This document shows, one piece after another, positions 19,351-29,600 of a stretch of 64,000 bases of DNA. Position 1 is the first letter of the stretch. Every line of letters starts with the position of its first letter. The position numbers and the translations under genes are program-made. Below the pieces are notes generated by a model. That model worked only from the letters and a program-made list of their open reading frames with translations, did no database searches and was not told the origin of the DNA. Origin of the DNA: Nothopassalora personata (taxonomy: Eukaryota > Ascomycota > Dothideomycetes > Mycosphaerellales > Mycosphaerellaceae); NCBI GenBank assembly GCA_033816765.1, contig CM066295.1:3162001-3226000 (forward strand), written 5' to 3'.

Positions 19351-19741
19351 TTGCAGACTCCACAAGCAAGCTGAGGTCAGTAGCTCTTTGTGTTCGATGG
19401 CCATCAATGTCTAGTAACTCGGTGGTGCTTCACGTGTCGAAGGTGCTTAGGCTTTCAAGCACAAATGTTCTGTCTCTGTGCGCATTGGGTCTCTGTGCGT
19501 GTCTCCAGTGTTCCCGCTAGAGTCGCGCCCGGGGTCACAGTCATTGCTCATGTTCACCGTACGTGCCTCGATAGGAAGCGCTCACGGTGCGTGAGATCGA
19601 CCGCAGAGTGACTCAAGTCGAGCCAACATACGCGAACCTGTATGATGTAACATTGGACTAGCAGCCATGGTAATGGCTCGGTGTCTATCTTGCATCGACA
19701 GCCCCGGTGGATGCTAAAGATGCTCAAGCAAAGATTACCTT

Positions 19742-21268
19742 TCAGACTTGTCGCCGGCGGCTGGTGACCTTAAGCAAAAGCGTCATGGCGAAGCTAGCCG
19801 CGATACTGGCAAGTAGAATCGCGATCATCACCCAATTACTCCCAACATATACCGGACTCCGCTTCGCGTCCTCAGGCCACCCGGAGAATAAAGCATAGTT
19901 CGTCACCACACTGCCCAGGTTGCCAAGCCCGGATACAAGAGCGCATGCAGCAGCTACGCCAATCTCTCCGTGCCTTGGCTGGAAGATCTCGGCAGTCCAG
20001 GTCATGGTGATGGGCACAGTCGGGCCAAGTCCGAAGCCCACGATCAGAAGTCCTACATACCGTCCCCATTTCGCTGATGTCGAATCTCCGGCATATGTTG
20101 ATATCAGCAGGCCGGTGATCTGTAGAGCTGTCGGGATGCTGAACCATAGTGCTCTGTGTTTGTGGAAACGGTCGCTGATTGGAGTGATGCAAAGAATCCC
20201 TATCAGGTCGCAAATCCAGATAGGTGCATACAAAAGGCTCAGCTCGACGCCGCTGAAGGATGGATTGACGGCTTTGAGGATAACTGTGCCATAGCTCTGT
20301 ACTCCGTTGCCCACGCCAACAACACCAAAGTACATGATGAGCAGCGGCCAGAAGCGCCAGTCAATCAGCACGTTCCATAGATCCCGCATCGTCCAATCAG
20401 AGTTATGGTACGCCGCCTGCAAGTCTTTGTAATGTAGCGCAGCATCATCTCCAGTAAGCGCAGGTCTAGGGATAGGCAGGAACCTACTCATCCAGCGCCG
20501 CTTCGGCTCCTGACCAGGTATCAGCGGTCGGTCTGGCAGCCACCAGATGAGACTGAACCCAACCAGCAAGGTGATTAGACCCCAGAGTAGGAACATCCAC
20601 TGAAACCCGACAAGCCCTACATCACCATCCATTTTCTGGAAGCCGGCACTGACAAGCCCCACCACAGCCGCAGAAACCTGAGACGCAGTGAAATACCACC
20701 CAACCCTCTTCGCCATCCTTCTCGGCGGATAAAACATGGTCAAGAACAAACTCATACCTGGCCACATCCCCGCCTCAACAGCCCCCAACAAGAGCCTCAG
20801 AACATAATAACCAGCAGCATTCTTCATACCCACCATCGCCGTCCCGATCACCCCAACAGAGATCACGATCCTTGCTAGCCAGATAGATGGGGAGAGCTTA
20901 CTCATCGCGAGATTGCTTGGCACTTCCAGCACGACATATGTGACATAGAACAATGCCAGACCAGTCGAGACTTGGTGAGAGGAGATTGAGAGGTGTGAGC
21001 CGAGATCGTGGCCGTTGGAAGTGTTCATGGTCTGGGCGAGCCCGACATTGGAGCGCACGGCGGAGCAGAGGAAGTAGAGGAGCCAGAAGGGGGGTATAAT
21101 CCGACAGTCCAACTTTCGATAGATCCGACGCATTCTGGCTGCATCCGGCGTGTCATCTTGGTTGTCGATGTCATGTTCCGCGTTCTGTGATTTGATTTCC
21201 GCTCCTTTGAGGTGGTCATCCTCCATGCTAGCTCGATGGGCCCTCTGATGACGGACGAGGTTGGCCAT
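19742..21268 (-). CDS. MFS transporter, anion:cation symporter (Dal5-like) family
   Basis: A single exon of 508 residues, the usual length. After a ~50-residue polar N-terminus comes YRKLDCRIIPPFWLLYFLC, the typical start of TM1 in the fungal allantoate-permease/Dal5 group of the ACS family. LLGAVEAGMWPGMSLFLTMF fits the conserved TM4 region, and FYPPRRMAKRVGWYFTA follows. A central loop near WWLPDRPLIPGQEPKRRW and six further hydrophobic segments complete a 12-TM layout. The family imports small organic anions such as allantoate, nicotinate or pantothenate. The substrate cannot be told from sequence. It is a plasma-membrane protein by family. The ATG at 21268 is used; a second Met at codon 16 (MEDDHLK) is a possible alternative. 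Confidence 0.9.
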   Translation of the reverse strand: MANLVRHQRAHRASMEDDHLKGAEIKSQNAEHDIDNQDDTPDAARMRRIYRKLDCRIIPPFWLLYFLCSAVRSNVGLAQTMNTSNGHDLGSHLSISSHQVSTGLALFYVTYVVLEVPSNLAMSKLSPSIWLARIVISVGVIGTAMVGMKNAAGYYVLRLLLGAVEAGMWPGMSLFLTMFYPPRRMAKRVGWYFTASQVSAAVVGLVSAGFQKMDGDVGLVGFQWMFLLWGLITLLVGFSLIWWLPDRPLIPGQEPKRRWMSRFLPIPRPALTGDDAALHYKDLQAAYHNSDWTMRDLWNVLIDWRFWPLLIMYFGVVGVGNGVQSYGTVILKAVNPSFSGVELSLLYAPIWICDLIGILCITPISDRFHKHRALWFSIPTALQITGLLISTYAGDSTSAKWGRYVGLLIVGFGLGPTVPITMTWTAEIFQPRHGEIGVAAACALVSGLGNLGSVVTNYALFSGWPEDAKRSPVYVGSNWVMIAILLASIAASFAMTLLLKVTSRRRQV

Positions 21269-21969
21269 CGTGGTTTACTGAGCCTGAAGAGAGAATCAAA
21301 ATTAATGTTCGAAGAGCCATCGTGATCCAACGGTTGATGTGGCACGGTTTTCATCGTGACTGCGACTGCATGTGACTTTTCATGGTGTCGACAAGGATTT
21401 CGCCCGGCTCGGCCCTTCAAGTTCTGATTGGCTTGCGAGCTGTCTTCCTATGTCGGCAATTGAAGGACATTTACCATGTGGTCTGCTTCCACGACCATCA
21501 AGATGAACAAGCGACCTTCGTGCTGGCCGTGGACCTGGGCCTGCCCCGGGGCCATATGTGACTTAGACTACGCTCTTGCACGCGAGATGAATCCTTAGAA
21601 GATGCGCAAGATGCTGTTCGTGTAGTGTATCGACCATCATGGAGGAGGATTCAGCTCCGATAGACCGTCAAGACCCCAGTGATGGCACCATTTGAAGTTG
21701 ACAGCGCTGGCTGGAGCCTTTCCCGGCGCTGCAGAGAGTCCGTCGAGCACAGCCGAGGCTCCATCGACCGTACCGGTGGATGATATGTTTACTCAGTACT
21801 TGCAGTATGTTGAACCGCTCTACAACATCTTCCACGTTCTGGCAAATCCTTGGACCAGATCGTGTTGCACTTCAAATAATTGGTGGACACGGTAATGTTG
21901 CGGGCTGATCCACTGATATGGCAACGGTACCGCCCCTGACCTTATACGGGGTACGCATCTCATGATATA
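21269..21969. other. Intergenic, no supported gene
   Basis: Upstream region of the MFS gene. Short open frames here have no recognisable product. The stretch ends at the Tc1/mariner left end. Confidence 0.5.
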
Positions 21970-22515
21970 CAGTCGAGTGCAAAGTTTTTGCAACCTCTGT
22001 ATCTACGCTTTACCTTATCAGGCTATCAATTGTCTATTCTTAAGTTGTTGCTATCCCTCTATCTCTTTAACCATCTTGTTATCCACCTCTCTATATGGTT
22101 CGTGGGCGCGACTTCACTGAGTTCAAGAAGGGCCAGATATGGGCATTATACAAACACGCTCACTGGCCATTGCAGCGCATTGCGGACACTCTCCAGACGA
22201 ACAAAGGCTCTATCTCTACAGTCATCTCAAGGCTTGAAAGGGAAGCAGTAACAGGGCCTTCTACACCGAAGAAAAGAGGCCCACCACCTCGCCCCAATAC
22301 ATAAGGCTTCAGCAATGATTAGTCTATTCAAGGAGAAGGGCCTCCAACTTATGGAGTGGCCAGCCAACTCACCAGATCTCAATCCAGTTGAGAATCTATG
22401 GAGTCTTCTTGAGCACAGGGTATGGCTCCATTTCTCTACAACACGCAGTGAGATTTTAGCTGCGGTCAAACTTGAATGGAGCAGGCTAGATTTGGCGACT
22501 ATTCTGTCAAGTATA
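21970..22515 (+). mobile_element. Tc1/mariner deletion derivative, 3' truncated
   Basis: A left end CAGTCGAGTGCAAAGTTTTT preceded by TA looks like a Tc1/mariner terminus. A frame from 22095 (MVRGRDFTEFKKGQIWALYK) is the helix-turn-helix DNA-binding domain. At about 22293 it joins, in another frame, the C-terminal part of a DDE_3 transposase: APIHKASAMISLFKEKGL and ANSPDLNPVENLW (third acidic residue in VENLW). The middle, with the first two catalytic Asp, is deleted. No right inverted repeat is seen, and the sequence passes directly into a decayed transcription factor. Confidence 0.8.
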
Positions 22516-22519
22516 GTCT

Positions 22520-23527
22520 CGCTGGACGTATACTGCTCTTTTGACCGTGGCTCAATACCTGCTCTACCGACGGAGCCATTCTCACAGCCAGTACCCGCGA
22601 GATGTAATGACGAAGACTTCGATGAGCAATCTTTGACCATCTCGGACCGCGATGGTCAGCTCGCAGAGATGACATTGGGTCTCGTCGCGCGAGAAGGCTA
22701 CGAAGCATCGTCTCGCATGGCATTACCAGGCTTCAGCTAGGAACAAAGACTGGAGATTGTCCGCGAGACGCATGCACAAATAAACGAGAAATACTCACAA
22801 TTATGCAATCTAGACATCTCCGCTCACAAAGCGGTTCTCTGTGTCGCAAGGGTGATGAATACAGCATGATCTTACATGCCGTCAGGCCTATCAATGTCCG
22901 CGACGCTGGCTCGCCGCCTAAGATCGACTCTCCTTAGGTCATGGAGATCGCGTTGAACCTCTTGCGACCCGCGGCAGAGCTTTGCAAGAATCATGAAGCT
23001 GGATATCGCACGGCTCCTTGGATACCTCGGCACTCCATGGCTGTGATCCTTGCAGGGCTTTGCTCGATTCGAGATACGCCTATGGCTAATGAGGCCTGGG
23101 ATCTGATCAATGTGAGCATGAACCGGTACTGCCATGACGTGGCAGATAGAAAGCATGGCATGCTATGGAGGGCGTTTGAAAAGCTGCACAAGATGGCGAC
23201 CGCTTTTGGAACTCTTCTCCAGCTGTCAACACGGAAATGCTGTTCCAGCCTGTCCGTAACTTGATTCCTCCGCTGAGTGTCCCTACGCTCACGGACGTCA
23301 TTATTATGGAGTATGATCCCAACCTCGTTGCGAATATGTACGATGTACCATTGGCTGATGATTGGCTCGATTGGGAAGCTCTGATGCGAGAATTGGACGA
23401 CATGAAGGACAGCTTCTTGCCCTTGCTTCCTCGTACAGGACCCTGCAACATGCTGACAAAAACCACGGAATTTGGTCTGCGATGTACCCATGTCAACGTG
23501 TCAAGCTTTGATTTCGAACGAGCTTAA
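22520..23527 (+). pseudogene. Decayed fungal transcription factor (MHR/C-terminal part)
   Basis: Fragments in several frames fit the C-terminal half of a Zn2Cys6 regulator: RCNDEDFDEQSLTISDRDGQ and LGLVAREGYEASSRM (22600-22738), then after a TAG EQRLEIVRETHAQINEKY. After a frame change come VRPINVRDAGSPPKIDSP, a stop, and EIALNLLRPAAELCKNHEAG to LHKMATAFG (22940-23205). After another change comes VANMYDVPLADDWLDWEALM (23310-23370), a typical acidic end of such factors. The zinc cluster and N-terminus are absent, and the 5' side is cut by the Tc1/mariner remnant. Non-functional. Confidence 0.65.
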
Positions 23528-23710
23528 ACCGAACAAGGCAGTCTTGATCTACAAATCCTCAGCATGTGCAAGACTTATCGTGGCACGGTAAAGTGTCAAT
23601 ATGACTAGACTGCAGCTATACTGTTCAGTCGCTATGTCGGTCTGGACACCGGCTAGAGGAATTAGCAAACGACAACGGCGGCTACAGCGCCGTCCTGAAG
23701 CGCTAACATG

Positions 23711-23917
23711 GGAAATTGCTAAACCGGACACACCCTGCGGCCGGACACACCCACTAGCCACACTCCTCGGCTGTGTTGACAGCGCATATGTCGCATCACT
23801 TCCTAATTAACTAGTCGCTCAAAACACACGATATATAGCTTATTTTGTCCGCATTTATCGTGCGACATCGAATAAATTATTTTCATGTTAATATCTGCGT
23901 TGTGGTGCTGTCGTGAC
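23711..23917 (+). repeat. Left TIR of T2
   Basis: The first ~52 bp are nearly identical to the right end and contain CCGGACACACCC twice. Inner blocks (AGTCGCTCAAAACACACGAT, AATAAATTAT, GTCGTGAC) are conserved with divergent spacers. Confidence 0.9.
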
Positions 23918-24198
23918 TGTACTTAGCATTTTGCTTAACATCTTAATGGAGTTCTATAGTATGCGGGTAGACCCGCTCACCCTAGACGCGTAACGCGACA
24001 TCTTAATTCTCGTGTTTGCGGAAAACATTAGTAAATACAACATACTATCGGCAGCTATAGCGACTTAACTACTACCTATAGCGACATAATAGTAGTACGA
24101 GAATGATTTTATAGCATTAGACGAACATTCCAAACTAGGTCCGGTGTCACTACGACACCTATAGTAAGAACTATAGTCGCGTTAAAATCTTAGGTCTT
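23918..24198. other. T2 interior, left part
   Basis: RIP-mutated MULE DNA between the left TIR and Gypsy-B. No coherent frame is recognised. It ends with the Gypsy-B target site GTCTT (24194-24198). Confidence 0.6.
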
Positions 24199-24382
24199 TG
24201 TCACGGGCAGCCCGCGACCCTTCACTGACGATGCGTCGTCCCGGCGGAACCTCGGACCTTCCGCATCGGGTTAGCGCGGCTTGGCGATGCTTTATGTATC
24301 CGCCGCGCCTCGCGCTCCTCTTTCGTAGCTTCGTAGAACAACAACTATCTCATTCGGACCCTATGGTACGCGCGCCCTTACA
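24199..24382 (+). repeat. 5' LTR of Gypsy-B
   Basis: TGTCACGGGC ... CCTTACA, 184 bp, unusually short for a Gypsy LTR. Confidence 0.95.
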
Positions 24383-24551
24383 GTTTGTTCTACCTCCCTA
24401 CCCAGATCGCGGATCCAGGTAAGGGACGCGTAACAACAGGAACAGACTCACAGAACCGCGCACGGCGTAGATACAGAACTCGCGACTCGCAACATCGCAA
24501 CAGAGGCAAACGGATTCAGAACACGGAACACGGTAAGGCACTAAGCAACAG

Positions 24552-26585
24552 ATGCCCAAGGAAACCAACGCACCAAAGGCCTCAGCAACAGGCCGCGTTG
24601 AAGGAAACAAAATGACTTCCCAGCAGTCACAGACACAAGGCAAGCGCACCTCTCTTTTCCCCGACCTCTCCAGTTTCGACAGTCAGACACAAGGAGACGA
24701 CACTCGGCGAGTCACAGTTGACACCGGTGTCGCGCTTCAGCAAGAGCTGGACAAGGCATGGAACAAAGCACAAGACAGGGAGCAGAACGGTGAGCTTGAT
24801 TTCACAGAACTCTTCGAGCCCAGGGTGGGAGAAGAGGAGGACACACCAGTCTTCATTTCACACGACGAAGCCGAACACATCGCTGCCGCCGACTTCCAGA
24901 ACATCACCGCCGAAGACCTGGCCACACTGACCAAGGAACACCCGAAGACCGTCCACGATTTCGTGCTACGAGGATTCAACACTGCCATCATATCTAGCCA
25001 ACAACTCGATGTGATGCAACGCGCCAATGCACTTCAGAACAAGCAGTACCGTACGCTGTATGCCGAGTACGATCGCATCCACGGGATGCTCAAGACCGAA
25101 CAGACCGCCCTCGCGAAGATGGCCCAGGACCTTAAGAATAAGAACGCCGACACCCTCAAACTCAAGGCTGTCGAGAAGAAGTACAAGGATGCGAACGAGC
25201 TATGTCAGCAGTTCGCCGATATCACCGACTCGGAGAAGAAGAAGAGCCAGGCATTACAAGCTGAGGTTGATGACCTGAAGGTCCGTCTGCAAGCAGCAGA
25301 GGACCAGGCACGAGGACGTCGTTCGCGCTCGCGCCCACGCTCACGCCCACGATCACCACCACCCCGCGAGACCTCACTCGAGGTGCTCCAGCGTCGGTAC
25401 CGTGAGGCGGCAGCAGGAGGAGGTGGCGGAGGAGACGATGATGACGATGGCAATGGAGACAAGGACAGGGATCGCCGTGGTCGTGACCATGACCGACCAC
25501 GTCGTGATGAGCGCCAAGGCACACAAGGCACGCAGCGGTCAGGCGGTGGTCGCAGCAACCGCACGCAGCAGACACCTCTCGTGGACCTGCCGGAGCGTCT
25601 CATCAACATCGACCCCACCCTCGACCGCAGCATGAAGATCGGCAAGGGTGTGCCTGACCCAAAGAAGTTCAAGAACGATGACGACCCGACTTATGACAGC
25701 TGGTACACAAGCATCCTGCTGAAGTTGACAGTCGCGACGTTCCGCACTGAACAGGACGCCCTACGCTTCCTGTATGGATGGACGGACGGTGAGGTGCAGA
25801 AGACTGTGAAGCCTCGCATCCCCATCCCCGGGCACCAGGCTTTCAACGAGTTCATGACTGGCGAAGAACTGTTGGACTGGATGACTCGACAGTACGGCGT
25901 CCGCAACGAGGCCACCAAGGCTGCAGTGGACATCACTACCTGCAAACAGGCTCAGAAGGAGAACTTCGTCCCATTCTTCGCACGCTATTCCAAGCTGAGG
26001 GCATGGGTTGACTGGAGTGACGAGACCGAGTTGATGCTGTTCCGCACACGCCTCAACAAGCGCTACTACATCAAGACCTTCGGAGACCGCGAGGTGGACC
26101 GACGTCTGAACAGCATGCAGGACGTGATCGAAGAGTGCACTGCACTGGACGAGCAGTTCTACGAGACCGAGCAGCTGTACCCTCAAGAGAACAACAACCG
26201 CCCACGCGGCAATGGAGGAGGCAACCAGAACGGCAACGGCAACGGCAACCAGAACCAGGGCAACACAGCTGCAGCTGCAGCCGCTGGTGCTGCCGGCGCC
26301 GTCGTTCAGCGCCCACCACAGTACGTAGGCACCAAGAAGAAGGAAGACTTGCCAGCTCACCTTCGGGACCTCCCACCGCTCAACTATGAGGGTCGCGAGG
26401 AATTGAAGAAGCAGGGCAAGTGCTACCGATGCCGCACCGGACCCCACTTATCCAGCAATACCGAGTGCCCGATGTATGGCTACGACGGCGACTATCGCCC
26501 ACCGCGCCCGCGTAACAACAACGGAGGCAACACCAACCTCAGTTCCCTGGCCGCCGGGCAGGGAAATGGCGAGGCCACTGCCTAA
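24552..26585 (+). CDS. Gypsy-B Gag
   Basis: 677 residues. After a charged N-terminus there is a coiled-coil-like region (about residues 170-255, rich in Leu, Lys and Gln) and an Arg/Ser/Pro-rich basic patch (about 255-272). A Gly/Asp-rich low-complexity stretch (about 290-330) follows, then the capsid-like domain (about 365-560, with VDITTCKQAQKENFVPFFAR). Near the end a zinc-knuckle-like CYRCRTGPHLSSNTEC has spacing CX2CX4HX6C instead of CX2CX4HX4C. Gag assembles the particle that packages the RNA. It overlaps the pol frame; the stop at 26583-26585 lies 16 nt after a slippery heptamer. Confidence 0.92.
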   Translation: MPKETNAPKASATGRVEGNKMTSQQSQTQGKRTSLFPDLSSFDSQTQGDDTRRVTVDTGVALQQELDKAWNKAQDREQNGELDFTELFEPRVGEEEDTPVFISHDEAEHIAAADFQNITAEDLATLTKEHPKTVHDFVLRGFNTAIISSQQLDVMQRANALQNKQYRTLYAEYDRIHGMLKTEQTALAKMAQDLKNKNADTLKLKAVEKKYKDANELCQQFADITDSEKKKSQALQAEVDDLKVRLQAAEDQARGRRSRSRPRSRPRSPPPRETSLEVLQRRYREAAAGGGGGGDDDDDGNGDKDRDRRGRDHDRPRRDERQGTQGTQRSGGGRSNRTQQTPLVDLPERLINIDPTLDRSMKIGKGVPDPKKFKNDDDPTYDSWYTSILLKLTVATFRTEQDALRFLYGWTDGEVQKTVKPRIPIPGHQAFNEFMTGEELLDWMTRQYGVRNEATKAAVDITTCKQAQKENFVPFFARYSKLRAWVDWSDETELMLFRTRLNKRYYIKTFGDREVDRRLNSMQDVIEECTALDEQFYETEQLYPQENNNRPRGNGGGNQNGNGNGNQNQGNTAAAAAAGAAGAVVQRPPQYVGTKKKEDLPAHLRDLPPLNYEGREELKKQGKCYRCRTGPHLSSNTECPMYGYDGDYRPPRPRNNNGGNTNLSSLAAGQGNGEATA

Positions 26586-26601
26586 GCGTGGCAGACAGTG
26601 G
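26561..26601 (+). promoter_or_regulatory. Probable -1 ribosomal frameshift signal, Gypsy-B gag/pol
   Basis: The heptamer G-GGA-AAT (26561-26567) is in the gag frame with the X-XXY-YYZ pattern. Seven bases later a stem-loop can form: CCACTGCC (26575-26582) pairs with GGC (26590-26592) and AGTGG (26597-26601), or CTGCC with GGCAG around a 7-nt loop. After the shift the frame reads straight into pol without a stop, and pol has no ATG here. Confidence 0.75.
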
Positions 26602-29600
26602 TCAACCGAACAACCAAGGACAGAAAGAGCATGAGATTGAGAGACACAGAGTGCAAGAGCAAGACACGGATACAGACTATGGTGAGGAGCTGAAGATATC
26701 GGCCTGCGCATTGGAGCCGCAGCAACCAGATGTACACCCTCACATAGTACTCCCAGTAATGATACAGCATGGGAAGGCACGAGGCCTTGTAGACTCTGCT
26801 TCCACCTCTCTCTTTCTCGACTGGAAGTTCACACGCAAACACAGAATACCCTTGATACCCCTTGTGCGCAACAAGAACCTGACCCTTGGGGATGGTAAGG
26901 CTGCTGCACGTCGCATCACGCACGTAGCCCTCGTCGATGTTGATATCGACGGTCATCACGAGCAAATGCTATGCTACATAACCGACCTCGAATACGACAT
27001 CGTCCTGGGCCTGCCGTGGCTGAGCACGCACAACCCAAACATCTTCTGGGAGACCGGTGAAGTGGCACTCAGATCAGACTACTGCTTTGGTCACTGTCTT
27101 AAGAACAAGACATCGACAACAGTCCAGTCCCTGAACCATCGACACCGACAACGTAAGGAAGCAATGAAATATGGACCAGAGCCCTTCACCGATGATCGCA
27201 GCTTCACGGCAGGAGGGGCAGAAGCAGAACTGAACCTATCCTCGATGGGCCTGTACGACGATGATGAGGAAGTCGAGTGTATAGGCGTCACGCAGCGCGC
27301 CTTCGAGATGTACGCGCACCGACCTGGCGCTGAATGTTTCTACATACTATCTACCGGCAAAGAGGACGAAGAAGGCGATGGTGAGATCAAGCTGAGCGCA
27401 ATGGCAGCTGATGACTTGGATCAGTTCCTGAACAAGGAGTTCAACCATAACCCGAAGGAGAAGCTCCCACCAGAATACCATGATCTCGTAGATGCATTCT
27501 CAGCGAAAGACCATGAAGGACTTCCTCCTCACAGACCTGGAATCGACCACGAAATTCACATCAAGCCTGATGGGCCCCAAGAACCGCCATACCGTAAGCC
27601 CTACGGACTGGCGCCTCAGGAGAATGAAGCAGTCAAGAAGTGGGTCACCGAACAGGAGCAACAAGGCAAAGTCCGGCCAGCAGGACAGAAGACGAGCCAA
27701 TCGCCGGCACCAGTACTGGTAGTCAGAAAGCCAGGCGGTGGACTGCGCGTGTGCATCGACTACCGAGGACTCAATGCGATCACTATCAAGAACAGGTACC
27801 CTATACCGCTAATCCAAGAGACACTGAACCGCATGCACGGCAAGAGGTACTTCACGAAGCTGGACATCGTCGCAGCCTTCAACAAGCTTCGCATTGCAGA
27901 AGGGCACGAATGGCTTACAGCATTCGCTACACGATATGGGGTGTACGAATGTCTTGTGTTACCATTCGGCCTATGCAATGGCCCTGCGTCGTTTCAGTCA
28001 TACATTAACAGCGTGTTACAAGAACACCTGGATGACTTCGTCTCCGCGTACCTGGACGACGTTTTAATTTTTAGCGACACACTGGAGGAGCACATCGAAC
28101 ATGTGCGCAAGGTACTAGCAAAATTGAGGGATGCCGGACTGACGGTCGACATCGACAAGTGCGAGTTCCACCAGCAGCGAGTTAAGTACCTGGGACTTAT
28201 TATCACCCCAGATGGCATCGAAATGGACCCAGAGAAGCTTGAATGTATCCAGTCATGGGAAGCACCTTCCAACCTCAAGGATGTGCAGGCGTTCCTCGGA
28301 TTCGCCAACTTTTACAGACGGTTCATCGAGGCCTTCTCACGCCTCGCAGCGCCGCTGACCGAATTGACCAAGTCAAATGGACCTAGTAATCACAAGAATC
28401 GCAGGGTTGACTGGACACCAGCATGCCAAGCAGCATTTGACGCTCTGAAGGCAGCATTCAGCAAAGCCGGTATGCTCGCACACTATGTGCCCGGTAGGCA
28501 AACAGTAGTCGAAACGGACTCATCAGATTTCGTGAACGCCGGAGTGCTTTCTCAGTACGACGAGGAAGGCGTGCTTCACCCTGTAGCATTCTATTCAAAG
28601 AAGCTGAGCCCGCAGGAATGCAACTATGAGATTTATGACAAGGAGCTTCTAGCGATTATTAAGGCCTTCGAGGAATGGCGCCCGGAGTTGGCCTGCGAGG
28701 CGGATGATGACACCATCGAACCCGTGAAGGTGTTCACGGATCACAAGAACTTGGAGTACTTTATGACCACTAAGCAGCTGAATCGGCGCCAGGCACGTTG
28801 GGCCGAATTCCTGTCCCAGTTCAACTTCCGTATTGTCTATCGACCAGGTGTCCAAGGCACAAAGCCTGACAGCCTCACGAGACGCAGCCAGGACCTTCCG
28901 CAGGGGGTGGACGATCCGCGAAATCAGCATCAGCATCAGACGTTGCTGCCGCCTGAGCGATTTCTTAAGATCGACTCGATGCGCGCAACTGTCGAAGATG
29001 CGGCTGAGGATGTTGCACCTGTTGAGAACACACCTACCGCACCAATTGAGGAAGCCCTGAACCCGGAGGCCACCGAATTCATACCGTCCACGCAGACGCA
29101 GACAGCATCCGAGACGGAACAGGAAGCCGAACTCGAGTACAGAATGACAATGGCTTATGCCGCGGATGCAGACCTGAAGTCAGCTATCAGAGCCCTGCAG
29201 AAGGGCGAGACCCCAGCACTCCTTCAGAAAGCGAAGGTGCATCCAGTACACTGCAAGGTCGAAGGGTACCTGCTGTACGTCCGTAACCAGTATAATGACT
29301 GGAGTCTATGGGTGCCAGAGGACCAGAAGCTCCGCACTCGGATAGTCAAGATGAACCATGACACCCCAGCGGCCGGTCACCCAGGCAGAGCCCGCACCTA
29401 CGAGCTCGTTGCACGTGAATTCTACTGGCCTGGTTTGGCTAGATCTGTGCGCAGATACAACGCGAATTGCCGCAGGTGCCGCACGACGAAATCTGTGCAT
29501 ACCCAGCCACCTGGATTACTGCACCCACTTTCGGTGCCAGAACGACCTTGGCAACACATCGCAGTTGACTTTGTGGTTGACCTGCCACCAAGCGAACTCG

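Noticed and set aside
25761..26447. 228-codon minus-strand open frame
   Set aside because: Shadow of Gypsy-B gag; codon and motif evidence favour the plus strand.
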